Source: Marinilabiliales bacterium
Lineage (GTDB): Bacteria; Bacteroidota; Bacteroidia; Bacteroidales; UBA12077
NCBI GenBank assembly: GCA_002869305.1
Contig: PKTC01000418.1
Location: 1 to 5,690, forward strand
Reading direction: 5' to 3'
DNA: 5,690 bases
Part shown: positions 1 to 5,690 of the stretch, piece by piece
Layout of the letters: every line of letters begins with the position of its first letter
Position numbering within the stretch: the stretch's first letter is position 1
Notes under the pieces: model-generated
Seen by the model: only the letters and a program-made list of their open reading frames with translations
The model's database searches: none
What the model was told of the DNA's origin: nothing
Program-made: the position numbers and the translations under genes

Positions 1-15
1 CGATTAAAATTACGT

Positions 16-47
16 AATAAAAGCGACCAGTTCTGATCGCTTTTATT
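16..47 (-). terminator. Rho-independent-type terminator after rubredoxin gene
   Basis: An 11-bp perfect inverted repeat (16-26 pairing with 37-47, core AAAAGCGA/TCGCTTTT) encloses a 10-base loop. It begins 9 bases past the rubredoxin stop codon. On the minus strand the 3' arm ends in TTTTATTA, so it should end transcription of the citDE-citF-rubredoxin unit. Because the stem is flanked by A on one side and T on the other, it could also work in the opposite direction for a gene to the left of the window. Confidence 0.8.
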
Positions 48-56
48 TGCAACGAA

Positions 57-212
57 TTATATTGGTTCGTAATCTTTCTTAGTTACTCCACATATTGGGC
101 AAACCCAATTGTCAGGAATATCTTCGAATGGCGTTCCTGCAGCTATACCTCCAGGAATGTCGCCAACTTCCGGATCATAAATATGACCACATATTTTACA
201 TTTATATTTCAT
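57..212 (-). CDS. Rubredoxin (51 aa)
   Basis: This is a small cytoplasmic electron carrier that holds one iron atom on four cysteines. The translation starts MKYKCKICGHIYDPEVGD and ends CPICGVTKKDYEPI. Both CxxC pairs of the family are present: C5/C8 in CKICG and C38/C41 in CPICG. The family's conserved aromatic and glycine positions are also there (Y12, DPE, the PGGIAAGTPFEDIPDNW stretch). At 51 residues it is a normal-length single-domain rubredoxin. The start ATG lies 10 bases after the citF stop, so it is probably the last gene of the citrate lyase operon, and a terminator hairpin follows it. Rubredoxins of anaerobes commonly feed electrons to oxygen or peroxide reductases, but no partner is visible here. 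A direct role in citrate cleavage is not expected. The identification is secure; the physiological role is unknown. Confidence 0.96.
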   Translation of the reverse strand: MKYKCKICGHIYDPEVGDIPGGIAAGTPFEDIPDNWVCPICGVTKKDYEPI

Positions 213-222
213 AAAGTTGGTA

Positions 223-1788
223 TTATGGTTTTACTTTTTTAACCGAATCAATGATTGTTCCATCAACCCACTTGATAACAGCTACCAATTCATCATCAAA
301 TTCGGGTTTTGAAGGTTTTCCACAAATCCTTTCCGCCTCGTCCTTTAATTCCTCGATGGTTTTAATCGGCAAACTTGATCCTTTTAATGCTTCAATTAGA
401 TCTTTACGTTTAGGATTAATAGCTATACCTCTTTCGGTTACAATCACGTCAATCAGTTCGCCTGGTCCGCATAATGTTGTAACTTCATCCAAAATTACTG
501 GAATTCTATCTCTGAACAAAGGAATTGGAAGGATTACTGTTTTAGAGAATAAACAGTTCTGCCATCCTCCTATTCCGTGCAATAATAATCCATCCGAATG
601 CGTTACAACATTCGCATTGAAATTAACATCAACCTCAGTAGCGCCCAGAATCACAACATCAACCAATCCTGCAAAATTACCCTTCCCGTGATAATTATAA
701 CTGGTAAAAGGACTGGTCCATACATGGTTTGGATTATCAGCCATAGATTTAACTCCATCTAAATCAAATGTCTGACCATCTAAGATATATTCAATAAGAC
801 CCTCGTTAAGCATATCAACTAAATACTTGTTACTGCCTCCGCGAGCAAAACGAGCTTTGATTTTCTTTTCGCGCATAATTTTAGCAAAGTAATCACCAAC
901 GGCAAGCGATGTTCCTCCTGCTCCAGACTGAAATGAGAATCCATCTTTAATAATACCCGCTTCTAAACAGAATTGGGCAGTCCATTCGGCTAACAATAAA
1001 CGATCTGGACTTTTTGTAATTTGTGTAGTGCCTGAGATTATTTTTTCAGGTATACCAACCTGATCAATTTCAACGGTATAATCAACATAATTTCCCTGAA
1101 TTTGCCATGGACTGCAGGGGAAAGGAACCATGTTATCAGTTACAACAATAACTTTATCAGCGTATTGCGAATCAGCCAAAGCAAAACCTAATAATCCACT
1201 TGCCGATTGTCCATACAATCCATTAGCGTTTCCAAAAGGATCAGCGCATGCGGCACCAATTACTGTTATATCAACTTTTACTTCACCATCTTGTATTGCC
1301 TGGTAACGACCGCCATGAGAACGTAATACTCCCATACCCTTCATCTTTCCGTACGATGCAAATCTTCCTAATGGCCCATTCATACTACCTTCTATATGAT
1401 GTATGGTTCCATCTTCTAAATATTGAATTAAATGCTCATGACAAGGAAATGAAGCTGAAGGAACCCAACGTAAATTTTTTACTCCAAGTTCTTTTGCAAT
1501 ATCGAAAATTTGATTGGCCAATAAATCACCATTTCTAAAATGATGGTGAGTTGATATGGTCATTCCATCTTTTAAGCCAGCTTTAACAAGGGCTTCTTTT
1601 AAACTTGCAACTTGTTTATTTCCATCTTCTGGAAAATCAGCACAAGATGATATTTTTGGTCCGAATTTTCTTCCTTCGGGTTTATATTTTCCTACTCCCT
1701 GGTAAGGAACTTGTTTTTCACCATTAACTTCTGTTGGAACCATTCTTCCAGCAGCGTTTTTAACAAGATTTGTATATTTTTGTCCCAT
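223..1788 (-). CDS. citF: Citrate lyase alpha subunit (citrate CoA-transferase)
   Basis: CitF transfers the acyl carrier protein thioester from acetyl to citrate, giving citryl-ACP and acetate. CitE then cleaves citryl-ACP to oxaloacetate and acetyl-ACP. The 521-residue product matches the roughly 510-residue family length. Typical CitF stretches are seen in order: SCADFPEDG near 48-56, STHHHFRNGD at 79-88, IEGSMNGPLGRF at 132-143, FQSGAGGTSLAVGDYFAKI at 286-304, LGATEVDVNFNANV at 381-394, PLFRDRIPVI at 423-432 and VTERGIAINPKR at 450-461. No interruption is seen. The start ATG lies 29 bases after the stop of citDE, and the downstream rubredoxin begins 10 bases after its stop, so the three genes look co-transcribed. 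No clear Shine-Dalgarno sequence precedes it, as is usual in Bacteroidota. The protein should be cytoplasmic and active in a complex with CitD and CitE. If the interruption in citDE is real, this subunit would lack functional partners. Confidence 0.96.
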   Translation of the reverse strand: MGQKYTNLVKNAAGRMVPTEVNGEKQVPYQGVGKYKPEGRKFGPKISSCADFPEDGNKQVASLKEALVKAGLKDGMTISTHHHFRNGDLLANQIFDIAKELGVKNLRWVPSASFPCHEHLIQYLEDGTIHHIEGSMNGPLGRFASYGKMKGMGVLRSHGGRYQAIQDGEVKVDITVIGAACADPFGNANGLYGQSASGLLGFALADSQYADKVIVVTDNMVPFPCSPWQIQGNYVDYTVEIDQVGIPEKIISGTTQITKSPDRLLLAEWTAQFCLEAGIIKDGFSFQSGAGGTSLAVGDYFAKIMREKKIKARFARGGSNKYLVDMLNEGLIEYILDGQTFDLDGVKSMADNPNHVWTSPFTSYNYHGKGNFAGLVDVVILGATEVDVNFNANVVTHSDGLLLHGIGGWQNCLFSKTVILPIPLFRDRIPVILDEVTTLCGPGELIDVIVTERGIAINPKRKDLIEALKGSSLPIKTIEELKDEAERICGKPSKPEFDDELVAVIKWVDGTIIDSVKKVKP

Positions 1789-1817
1789 AAAATATTGAAT
1801 TTGGGTTGTTTACTAAT

Positions 1818-3044
1818 TTATTCTTCTTTTAAAAATTCTTCTCGCCAGTTCTTCGATAATAAGCCAAGACTTGTTGCCAAATGAATTGTTTTTTCCGCTC
1901 TTTTTACAACTGGTGGGTCTATCATTTTGGTTCCCAACGAAACAACACCAAGTCCCTTTTCTGTGGCATCAATAAAAGCATTAACAACTTTCTTAGCCTT
2001 TTCAATTTCATCTGCTTCTGGAGCAAAACTGTCGTGAATCACTTTAATCTGACGAGGGTGAATACAACCCATTCCTTCGAAACCTAATCCTTTCGAGACT
2101 TTAACATTTTCGCGAAGAGCCTCCATATCTCCAACATCAGAAAAAACAGAATCAATTGCCTGAATTCGTGCTGCTTTACACGCATTTACAATTCTTGTAC
2201 GAGCATAAAAGGATTCAACAGCTTCGTTAGTTCTACGTGCTCCTAAATCAGCAGTATAATCCTCAAGACCGATAGCTAAAGCAACAACATTTTATGATGC
2301 AGTAGCAATCTCAAATGCTTTTTCAACACCCAGTGCACTTTCAATAATTGGCATGAGTAAAACAGGTCTTTCTATAGCATGCTTTTTCTTAATTTCTTCA
2401 ATTTTTAGTTCCAGTTCCTGTATTTGTTCTGCTCCTTCGCATTTTGGTACAAGTAACATATGAACGTTATGAGGAATAAGATATTTAATATCTTCTAATC
2501 CTTTTGGGAACTGATTAATTCGAACCATTCGTTCAGCACCATAAAAATTGATACCACGAAGTGCATTTCGCACTAATAACTGAGCTTCTTTCTTTTTATT
2601 AAATGCTACCGAATCTTCCAAATCAAGAATAATTCCATTTGGGTCGTGAATACCCGCATTAAGCATCATACTTGGTGTATTTCCTGGCAAGTATAACCTA
2701 GAAAAACGAAATTGTTCTTTTTCCGAAGTATATTTATTTTCTTCTATTAAATCCAAAAGATATTCTTTATCCGTATCGATAAGTTCTTTTATTGCAGCCT
2801 CAATTCTTGCTGCTATTACTAATGGCAAAGCTCCACTATCTTCTAGAATCAAGTTTGCATTCTTAATTTCAAAAAAAGATAAAACATCTTTACACAATTC
2901 TAGATTTGAATCGCCATACATAACTTGAACTTTGCTTTTTTGCTCAATATTAATTCCACTTGAATCCTTTAATTCAAGACTAACGAAACAATCAGAGCGA
3001 ACTTTTTTACCGGTATTTCCAGCTGTAGCAATTTTATTACTCAT
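1818..3044 (-). pseudogene. citE: Fused citrate lyase gamma-beta subunit (CitD-CitE), interrupted by one in-frame stop
   Basis: Ignoring one stop, the frame encodes 408 positions. Residues 1-100 form the acyl carrier gamma subunit CitD. It opens with ATAGNTGKKVRSDC, where S17 fits the serine that carries the phosphoribosyl-dephospho-CoA group, and it holds the family motif LEDSGALPLVIAARIEAAI. A short charged linker leads to the citryl-ACP lyase beta subunit CitE from about 114: RLYLPGNTPSMM, ILDLEDSVA (139-147), MVRINQFP, LVPKCEGAE and PIIESALGVEKAFEIATAS. Position 251 is TAA. The same frame then continues with NVVALAIGLEDYTADLGARR and GMGCIHPRQIKVIHDSFAP to a natural stop. These are the normal CitE C-terminal motifs. 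No frameshift or second lesion is seen. If the stop is real, translation ends after 250 residues, giving an intact CitD and about half a CitE barrel. The next in-frame ATG (2126) lies beyond the GLEDYTADLG motif, so a restart would not rescue the enzyme. Independent citD and citE genes are the usual arrangement, so the fusion is itself notable. Confidence 0.88.
2292..2294 (-). other. In-frame ochre (TAA) codon inside citE
   Basis: The minus strand reads GCA TCA TAA AAT GTT GTT GCT, that is Ala-Ser-stop-Asn-Val-Val-Ala, in the middle of the conserved ATASxNVVALAIGLEDYTAD segment. One base change to AAA (Lys), GAA (Glu) or CAA (Gln) would restore an open frame of 408 residues. TAA is not a selenocysteine codon, and no recoding structure is obvious beside it. 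Confidence 0.95.
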
Positions 3045-3081
3045 TCGTATTTAAATTTTAGAGTTTTTATTCAATAAAGTA

Positions 3082-3111
3082 CAAATATAATAATCGTTCA
3101 CTGTTTTAAAA
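3082..3111 (-). promoter_or_regulatory. Putative Bacteroidota-type promoter of the citrate lyase operon
   Basis: On the minus strand TATATTTG (3082-3089) fits the Bacteroidota -7 consensus TAnnTTTG exactly. Eighteen bases upstream is TTTT (3108-3111), a partial match to the -33 TTTG box. It lies between the terminator of the upstream operon and the citDE start, and would give a leader of roughly 30 bases. The -7 box is convincing; the -33 box is weak and the A+T-rich setting makes chance matches possible. No operator or riboswitch structure is evident in the leader. Confidence 0.55.
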
Positions 3112-3151
3112 GCCTAGTTTACATTTTAGACAACATAATTTTAATGATATA

Positions 3152-3182
3152 AAAAAAGGCCAGTAAATTACTGACCTTTTTT
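3152..3182 (-). terminator. Rho-independent terminator after the sodium-pump operon
   Basis: An inverted repeat, AAAAAAGG-C-CAGT / ACTG-A-CCTTTTTT, forms a stem with one C-A mismatch and a 5-base loop. On the minus strand it ends in CC followed by seven T. It begins 15 bases after the stop codon of the membrane subunit gene, and it separates that operon from the citrate lyase operon. Confidence 0.88.
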
Positions 3183-3197
3183 ATAAATTATAATATT

Positions 3198-4718
3198 TTA
3201 CATTAAGAAACTTAATAAGATACCAGCAGCAACAGCTGAACCAATTACACCTGAAACGTTTGGTGCCATGGCATGCATCAATAAATGGTTTGTAGGATCG
3301 GCCTTTAAGCCTTCGTGCTGAACTACCCGGGCACTATCGGGAACGGCAGAAACACCCGCGGCTCCTATCAATGGATTAATTTTATTATCACCTTTTAGAA
3401 ATACGTTCATTAATTTTGCAAATAACAAACCTCCGCAGGTAGCAATAATAAAAGATAAGGCTCCCAATCCGAATATCCACATGGACTGAGGTGTTAAGAA
3501 CACATCAGCTTGGGTAGATGCTCCTACAGTAATACCAAGTAGTATTGTAACAATATCTATTAAAGCTGTTCTGGCGGTATCTGCTAAACGTTTTGTAACA
3601 GTAGATTCTTTTAAAAGATTTCCAAAGAATAACATACCTAATAATGGTAATGCACTAGGTGAAATATATGCAGTAAGTAAAAGACCTACAATCGGAAACA
3701 TTATTTTCTCTAATTTCGATACCGAACGTGGTGGTTTCATTCGAATTAATCGTTCCTTTTTTGTAATTAGTAATCTCATAAAAGGAGGTTGAATTATAGG
3801 AACTAATGCCATATATGAATATGCTGCAATTGCTATTGGGCCAATTAAATGCGGTGATAATTTCGATGATAAAAATATCGCGGTTGGTCCGTCAGCTCCG
3901 CCAATAATGCCAATTGCACCTGCTTCTGCAGGATTGAAACCTAAAACCAAAGCTCCAAGAAATGTTAAGAAGATACCAATCTGTGCAGCTGCTCCTAATA
4001 ACATTAACTTTGGATTCGAAATTAGAGAAGAGAAATCAGTCATTGCACCAATTCCTAAGAAAATTAATGGTGGATATATACCCTGGCGAACACCATAGTA
4101 CAAATACCCCATAACACTTCCTTCTTCATATATTCCCAGCTTCAAGTTAAATCCTTCAGCATGAAAAAATGGAATATTTCCAATGATAATTCCAAATCCT
4201 ATAGGGATTAGTAACAAAGGTTCATAATTATAGCGTATAGCTAAAAAGATAAAGAAAATACCTACCAGCACCATAATTAAGTGCCCTAATGTAGCATTTG
4301 GAACACCTGTGAATTCATAGAAATTTATTAATCCAGCAAAGGCCCCGGAATATGACTTATAAGAATCTTTACCGATAATTAATTTACTATCAGTTAAATA
4401 TGCAATCTTCGCGTCAATTTTTGAATCTTGAAATTCTAGGTAAACCTTATTATCTAAAACCTTCCATTCTCCTGAATACTTTGTTTTTACTGAATCCAAA
4501 ACAAATGTTCTATCATTTTGGAATGTTAAAGTCTTATATCTTTTTACAGTTCTTTCTGAATCCTTACTTACTCGATAACCATCTGACCTATTAATCCATT
4601 TACCATTAACAAGCAAATCTTCAAGTTTGCTAGAATTAGCGAAAGCAGAGTTTCCAAGAAAAAGGATTAACAAAGACGCTATCAAGCTAAGTTTTTTCAT
4701 AACTTTTATTTTCTTCAT
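3198..4718 (-). CDS. Na+-translocating decarboxylase beta subunit (OadB/MmdB family) with N-terminal signal peptide and lipocalin-like extension
   Basis: This membrane subunit removes CO2 from carboxybiotin on the carrier protein and couples this to Na+ export. Residues from about 130 to 506 are the conserved pump: LGHLIMVLVGIFFIFLAIRY (first membrane segment), GIGAMTDFSSLISNP (222-236), IGGADGPTAIFLS (272-284), YSYMALVPIIQPPFMRLL (300-317) and NPLIGAAGVSAVPDSARVV (448-466). Residues described as important in Klebsiella OadB appear to be present as D276, Y302, N448, G452, S457 and R464; I matched these by motif and spacing. The protein is longer than the usual 375-430 residues. Residues 1-27 look like a signal peptide with an AFA cleavage site (A25-A27). 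Residues 28 to about 125 form a hydrophilic, beta-rich domain containing GKW and YSGEWKVLDNKVYLEF, which recalls lipocalin-like domains. No methionine precedes the pump's first helix, so the extension is truly fused. ATG at 4700 (residue 7) is an alternative start. The biotin carrier gene ends 6 bases upstream and a terminator follows. The substrate of the complex is discussed with the carboxyltransferase. Confidence 0.94.
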   Translation of the reverse strand: MKKIKVMKKLSLIASLLILFLGNSAFANSSKLEDLLVNGKWINRSDGYRVSKDSERTVKRYKTLTFQNDRTFVLDSVKTKYSGEWKVLDNKVYLEFQDSKIDAKIAYLTDSKLIIGKDSYKSYSGAFAGLINFYEFTGVPNATLGHLIMVLVGIFFIFLAIRYNYEPLLLIPIGFGIIIGNIPFFHAEGFNLKLGIYEEGSVMGYLYYGVRQGIYPPLIFLGIGAMTDFSSLISNPKLMLLGAAAQIGIFLTFLGALVLGFNPAEAGAIGIIGGADGPTAIFLSSKLSPHLIGPIAIAAYSYMALVPIIQPPFMRLLITKKERLIRMKPPRSVSKLEKIMFPIVGLLLTAYISPSALPLLGMLFFGNLLKESTVTKRLADTARTALIDIVTILLGITVGASTQADVFLTPQSMWIFGLGALSFIIATCGGLLFAKLMNVFLKGDNKINPLIGAAGVSAVPDSARVVQHEGLKADPTNHLLMHAMAPNVSGVIGSAVAAGILLSFLM

Positions 4719-4724
4719 AAAAAC

Positions 4725-5153
4725 TTATTCTATTTCGTCTAAAACATCATTTTGAAGAACAGAATCACCTTCTTTAACTTTCAAACTAACAATTTTTCCT
4801 TCTTTTTCAGATTGAATATTGTTCTCCATTTTCATTGCTTCCATAATCATAATGGTTTCACCTTTTTTAACTTCATCACCTTCATGTTTTAAAATCTTAA
4901 ATATGCTTCCTGGTAATGGAGCTTTTAGACTATATGCGCGACTACTTACTGTTTTCTTGATCTTACTATCTTTTCTATCAACAGTAACTTGTGGGCGAAC
5001 CAAAGTAGGAGTTTTCGAAGTCTTCACTTTCTCTTCTTGTATTCCTACTTCGTAAGTTGTCCCGTTTACTTCAATATTAGCGATATCTCCTTCGATATCC
5101 TTAATTTCTACTGAGTACTCGTTACCTCTTATTGTAAATTTAAATTTTTTCAT
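4725..5153 (-). CDS. Biotin carboxyl carrier subunit of the Na+-pumping decarboxylase (MmdC-like)
   Basis: This cytoplasmic carrier moves a carboxyl group on biotin from the carboxyltransferase to the membrane pump. Residues 1-40 form a small N-terminal region (MKKFKFTIRGNEYSVEI, then NIEVNGTTYEVGI). Residues 41-75 are a charged, low-complexity linker with P, T and K, which would let the tip swing between active sites. Residues 76-142 are the biotinyl/lipoyl beta-barrel: LKAPLPGSIFKILKHEGDEV, then the biotinylation motif MIMEAMKMEN with K108 as target, then GKIVSLKVKEGDSVLQNDVL. At 142 residues it is complete. The gene starts 9 bases after the OadG-like gene and ends 6 bases before the pump gene, so it is part of one tightly packed operon. 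A stand-alone carrier fits methylmalonyl-CoA or glutaconyl-CoA decarboxylases better than classical oxaloacetate decarboxylase, where biotin is on the alpha subunit. Confidence 0.95.
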   Translation of the reverse strand: MKKFKFTIRGNEYSVEIKDIEGDIANIEVNGTTYEVGIQEEKVKTSKTPTLVRPQVTVDRKDSKIKKTVSSRAYSLKAPLPGSIFKILKHEGDEVKKGETIMIMEAMKMENNIQSEKEGKIVSLKVKEGDSVLQNDVLDEIE

Positions 5154-5162
5154 TTTCTCATA

Positions 5163-5516
5163 TTATTTTCTAGGCCAAACTCTTAATCCATAAATTTTTG
5201 AACTCCATGGAGAATATACTTTCCTTACGCGTTTTATCGTAATAACATTACTTTCTTCGTCGTGTAATTCATCAAAAAATAAGTATAATGCCATAGAAAT
5301 AGCGGCACTAACATCACCTGAAACATGCAATTCATCGTCAGTAACCGATTCCTTTTTAGTTTTTTGTTTTAGTTTCTTTCTGGAATTGTAGTAAATTAAC
5401 TTTGGTGTTTGAGTAAAAATAATTACCAGTAACACTAAAGCAGCAAATACAATTAACCAGCCAACAATAGCAATGGTTAATCCTGAACCTGCTATTGCTG
5501 AAAAATCTATACTCAT
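5163..5516 (-). CDS. OadG/MmdD-like small membrane subunit of the Na+-pumping decarboxylase
   Basis: Proteins of this family are small, single-helix membrane subunits that hold the carboxyltransferase and pump together. From the chosen start the product has 117 residues. A membrane segment comes first (GLTIAIVGWLIVFAALVLL, about residues 12-30). A lysine-rich cytoplasmic stretch follows (RKKLKQKTKK). The C-terminus, SAAISMALYLFFDELHDEE then ITIKRVRKVYSPWSSKIYGL, resembles Bacteroidota OadG-family proteins. The start is uncertain. ATG at 5516 puts the helix about 11 residues in, which suits the family. ATG at 5537 adds MRLILGD and leaves only 10 bases after the upstream stop, like the other gaps in this operon. 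The ATG at 5612 would overlap the carboxyltransferase gene by 65 bases and encode a basic, non-family tail, so I reject it. The next gene, the biotin carrier, starts 9 bases downstream. Confidence 0.88.
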   Translation of the reverse strand: MSIDFSAIAGSGLTIAIVGWLIVFAALVLLVIIFTQTPKLIYYNSRKKLKQKTKKESVTDDELHVSGDVSAAISMALYLFFDELHDEESNVITIKRVRKVYSPWSSKIYGLRVWPRK

Positions 5517-5547
5517 ATCCCCTAAAATTAGTCTCATAACTTTTTTT

Positions 5548-5690
5548 TTATAATGGAATGTTAGAGTGTTTTTTCGGTGGATTTGTATCCTTTTTAGTTT
5601 GAAGCATTTCAAATGCTCTGATAATTCTAAATCTAGAATTTCTTGGTTCGATTACATCATCAATGTACCTTATGCTGGCTGCTTTATAAG
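5548..5690 (-). CDS. Carboxyltransferase subunit, acyl-CoA carboxylase/methylmalonyl-CoA decarboxylase alpha type (partial, C-terminus only)
   Basis: Only the last 46 codons and the stop are in the window; the rest lies to the right. The tail reads YKAASIRYIDDVIEPRNSRF, then RIIRAFEMLQTKKD, and ends PPKKHSNIPL. The DDVIEP motif, an arginine-rich helix (RxxRxxRIIRAFEML) and a PPKKHxNIPL ending are typical of MmdA, PccB and related biotin-dependent carboxyltransferases. These enzymes move a carboxyl group between an acyl-CoA and carrier-bound biotin. Classical OadA instead ends in a biotin domain, which is absent here. With the three genes downstream, the most likely complex is methylmalonyl-CoA decarboxylase, making propionyl-CoA and pumping Na+. 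A closely related acyl-CoA substrate such as glutaconyl-CoA cannot be excluded from this fragment. The stop is 31 bases before the chosen OadG-like start, with a run of nine A on the coding strand in between. Confidence 0.9.
   Translation of the reverse strand, partial: YKAASIRYIDDVIEPRNSRFRIIRAFEMLQTKKDTNPPKKHSNIPL

Noticed and set aside
251..691. 146-codon open frame on the plus strand
   Set aside because: It lies wholly antisense to citF, whose protein is clearly conserved; its translation shows no recognisable domain and is a shadow frame.
1248..1538. 96-codon plus-strand open frame
   Set aside because: Antisense to the conserved middle of citF; low-complexity H/L-rich translation with no family resemblance.
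1818..2126. Separate 102-residue gene starting MEALREN
   Set aside because: It is the C-terminal third of CitE in the same frame as the upstream part; the sequence between the TAA and this ATG still codes for conserved CitE, so it is a fragment and not an independent gene.
2276..2294. Translational restart at the ATG overlapping the citE stop (TAAAATG)
   Set aside because: That ATG is in another frame and meets TAG after four codons (ATG TTG TTG CTT TAG), so it cannot re-enter the CitE frame.
2292..2294. Programmed recoding such as selenocysteine insertion
   Set aside because: The codon is TAA, not TGA; no stem-loop is evident directly downstream, and CitE has no known recoded residue here.
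3907..4098. Plus-strand open frames opposite the pump and carrier genes (also 4400-4594 and 4819-5055)
   Set aside because: All are antisense to well-conserved coding sequence and carry no recognisable motif or plausible start context.
1..5690. Mobile element, CRISPR array, tRNA or rRNA, or a wholly novel system
   Set aside because: I saw no long terminal repeats, transposase, spaced direct repeats or tRNA-like cloverleaf; coding sequence of known families fills nearly the whole window.

Overview
The window is A+T-rich DNA that reads like a bacterium of the phylum Bacteroidota (Bacteroidetes), probably an anaerobic or facultative marine-type fermenter of the Marinilabiliales kind. The phylum call rests on three things: the order and protein style of the sodium-pump genes, the lack of clear Shine-Dalgarno sequences, and a TAnnTTTG-type -7 promoter element. 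The order-level guess is weaker. Every gene I can support lies on the minus strand, so the window is read from right to left.

Right part (about 5690 to 3152): the end of a sodium-translocating decarboxylase operon. In transcription order it holds the C-terminal tail of a biotin-dependent carboxyltransferase (MmdA/PccB type), a small OadG/MmdD-like membrane subunit, a biotin carrier protein with an EAMKMEN biotinylation site, and the Na+-pumping membrane subunit (OadB/MmdB family). The genes are 6 to 31 bases apart. A strong hairpin with a T-run follows the last one. The carboxyltransferase tail belongs to the acyl-CoA carboxylase family, so methylmalonyl-CoA decarboxylase (propionate fermentation) is more likely than oxaloacetate decarboxylase. 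The membrane subunit carries an unusual N-terminal extension: a signal peptide followed by a small beta-rich, lipocalin-like domain of about 100 residues.

Left part (about 3111 to 16): a separate citrate lyase operon with its own likely promoter at 3082-3111. It holds a fused citD-citE gene (acyl carrier gamma subunit plus citryl-CoA lyase beta subunit), citF (alpha subunit), a 51-residue rubredoxin, and a terminator hairpin. The citDE gene is interrupted by a single in-frame TAA at 2292-2294. The codons on both sides remain in one frame and encode well-conserved CitE sequence, so this is either a very recent nonsense mutation or a base error in the assembly. The accessory genes citC, citX and citG are not in the window.

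Together the region suggests citrate cleavage to acetate plus oxaloacetate, next to a decarboxylase that turns decarboxylation energy into a sodium gradient. The two units are separated by a terminator and a promoter, so they are neighbours and not one operon. I found no RNA genes, mobile elements or CRISPR arrays, and no wholly new system. The most notable features are the citDE stop codon, the CitD-CitE fusion and the extended pump subunit. No gene-free stretch exceeds 300 bases; the longest is the 153-base gap between the two operons.
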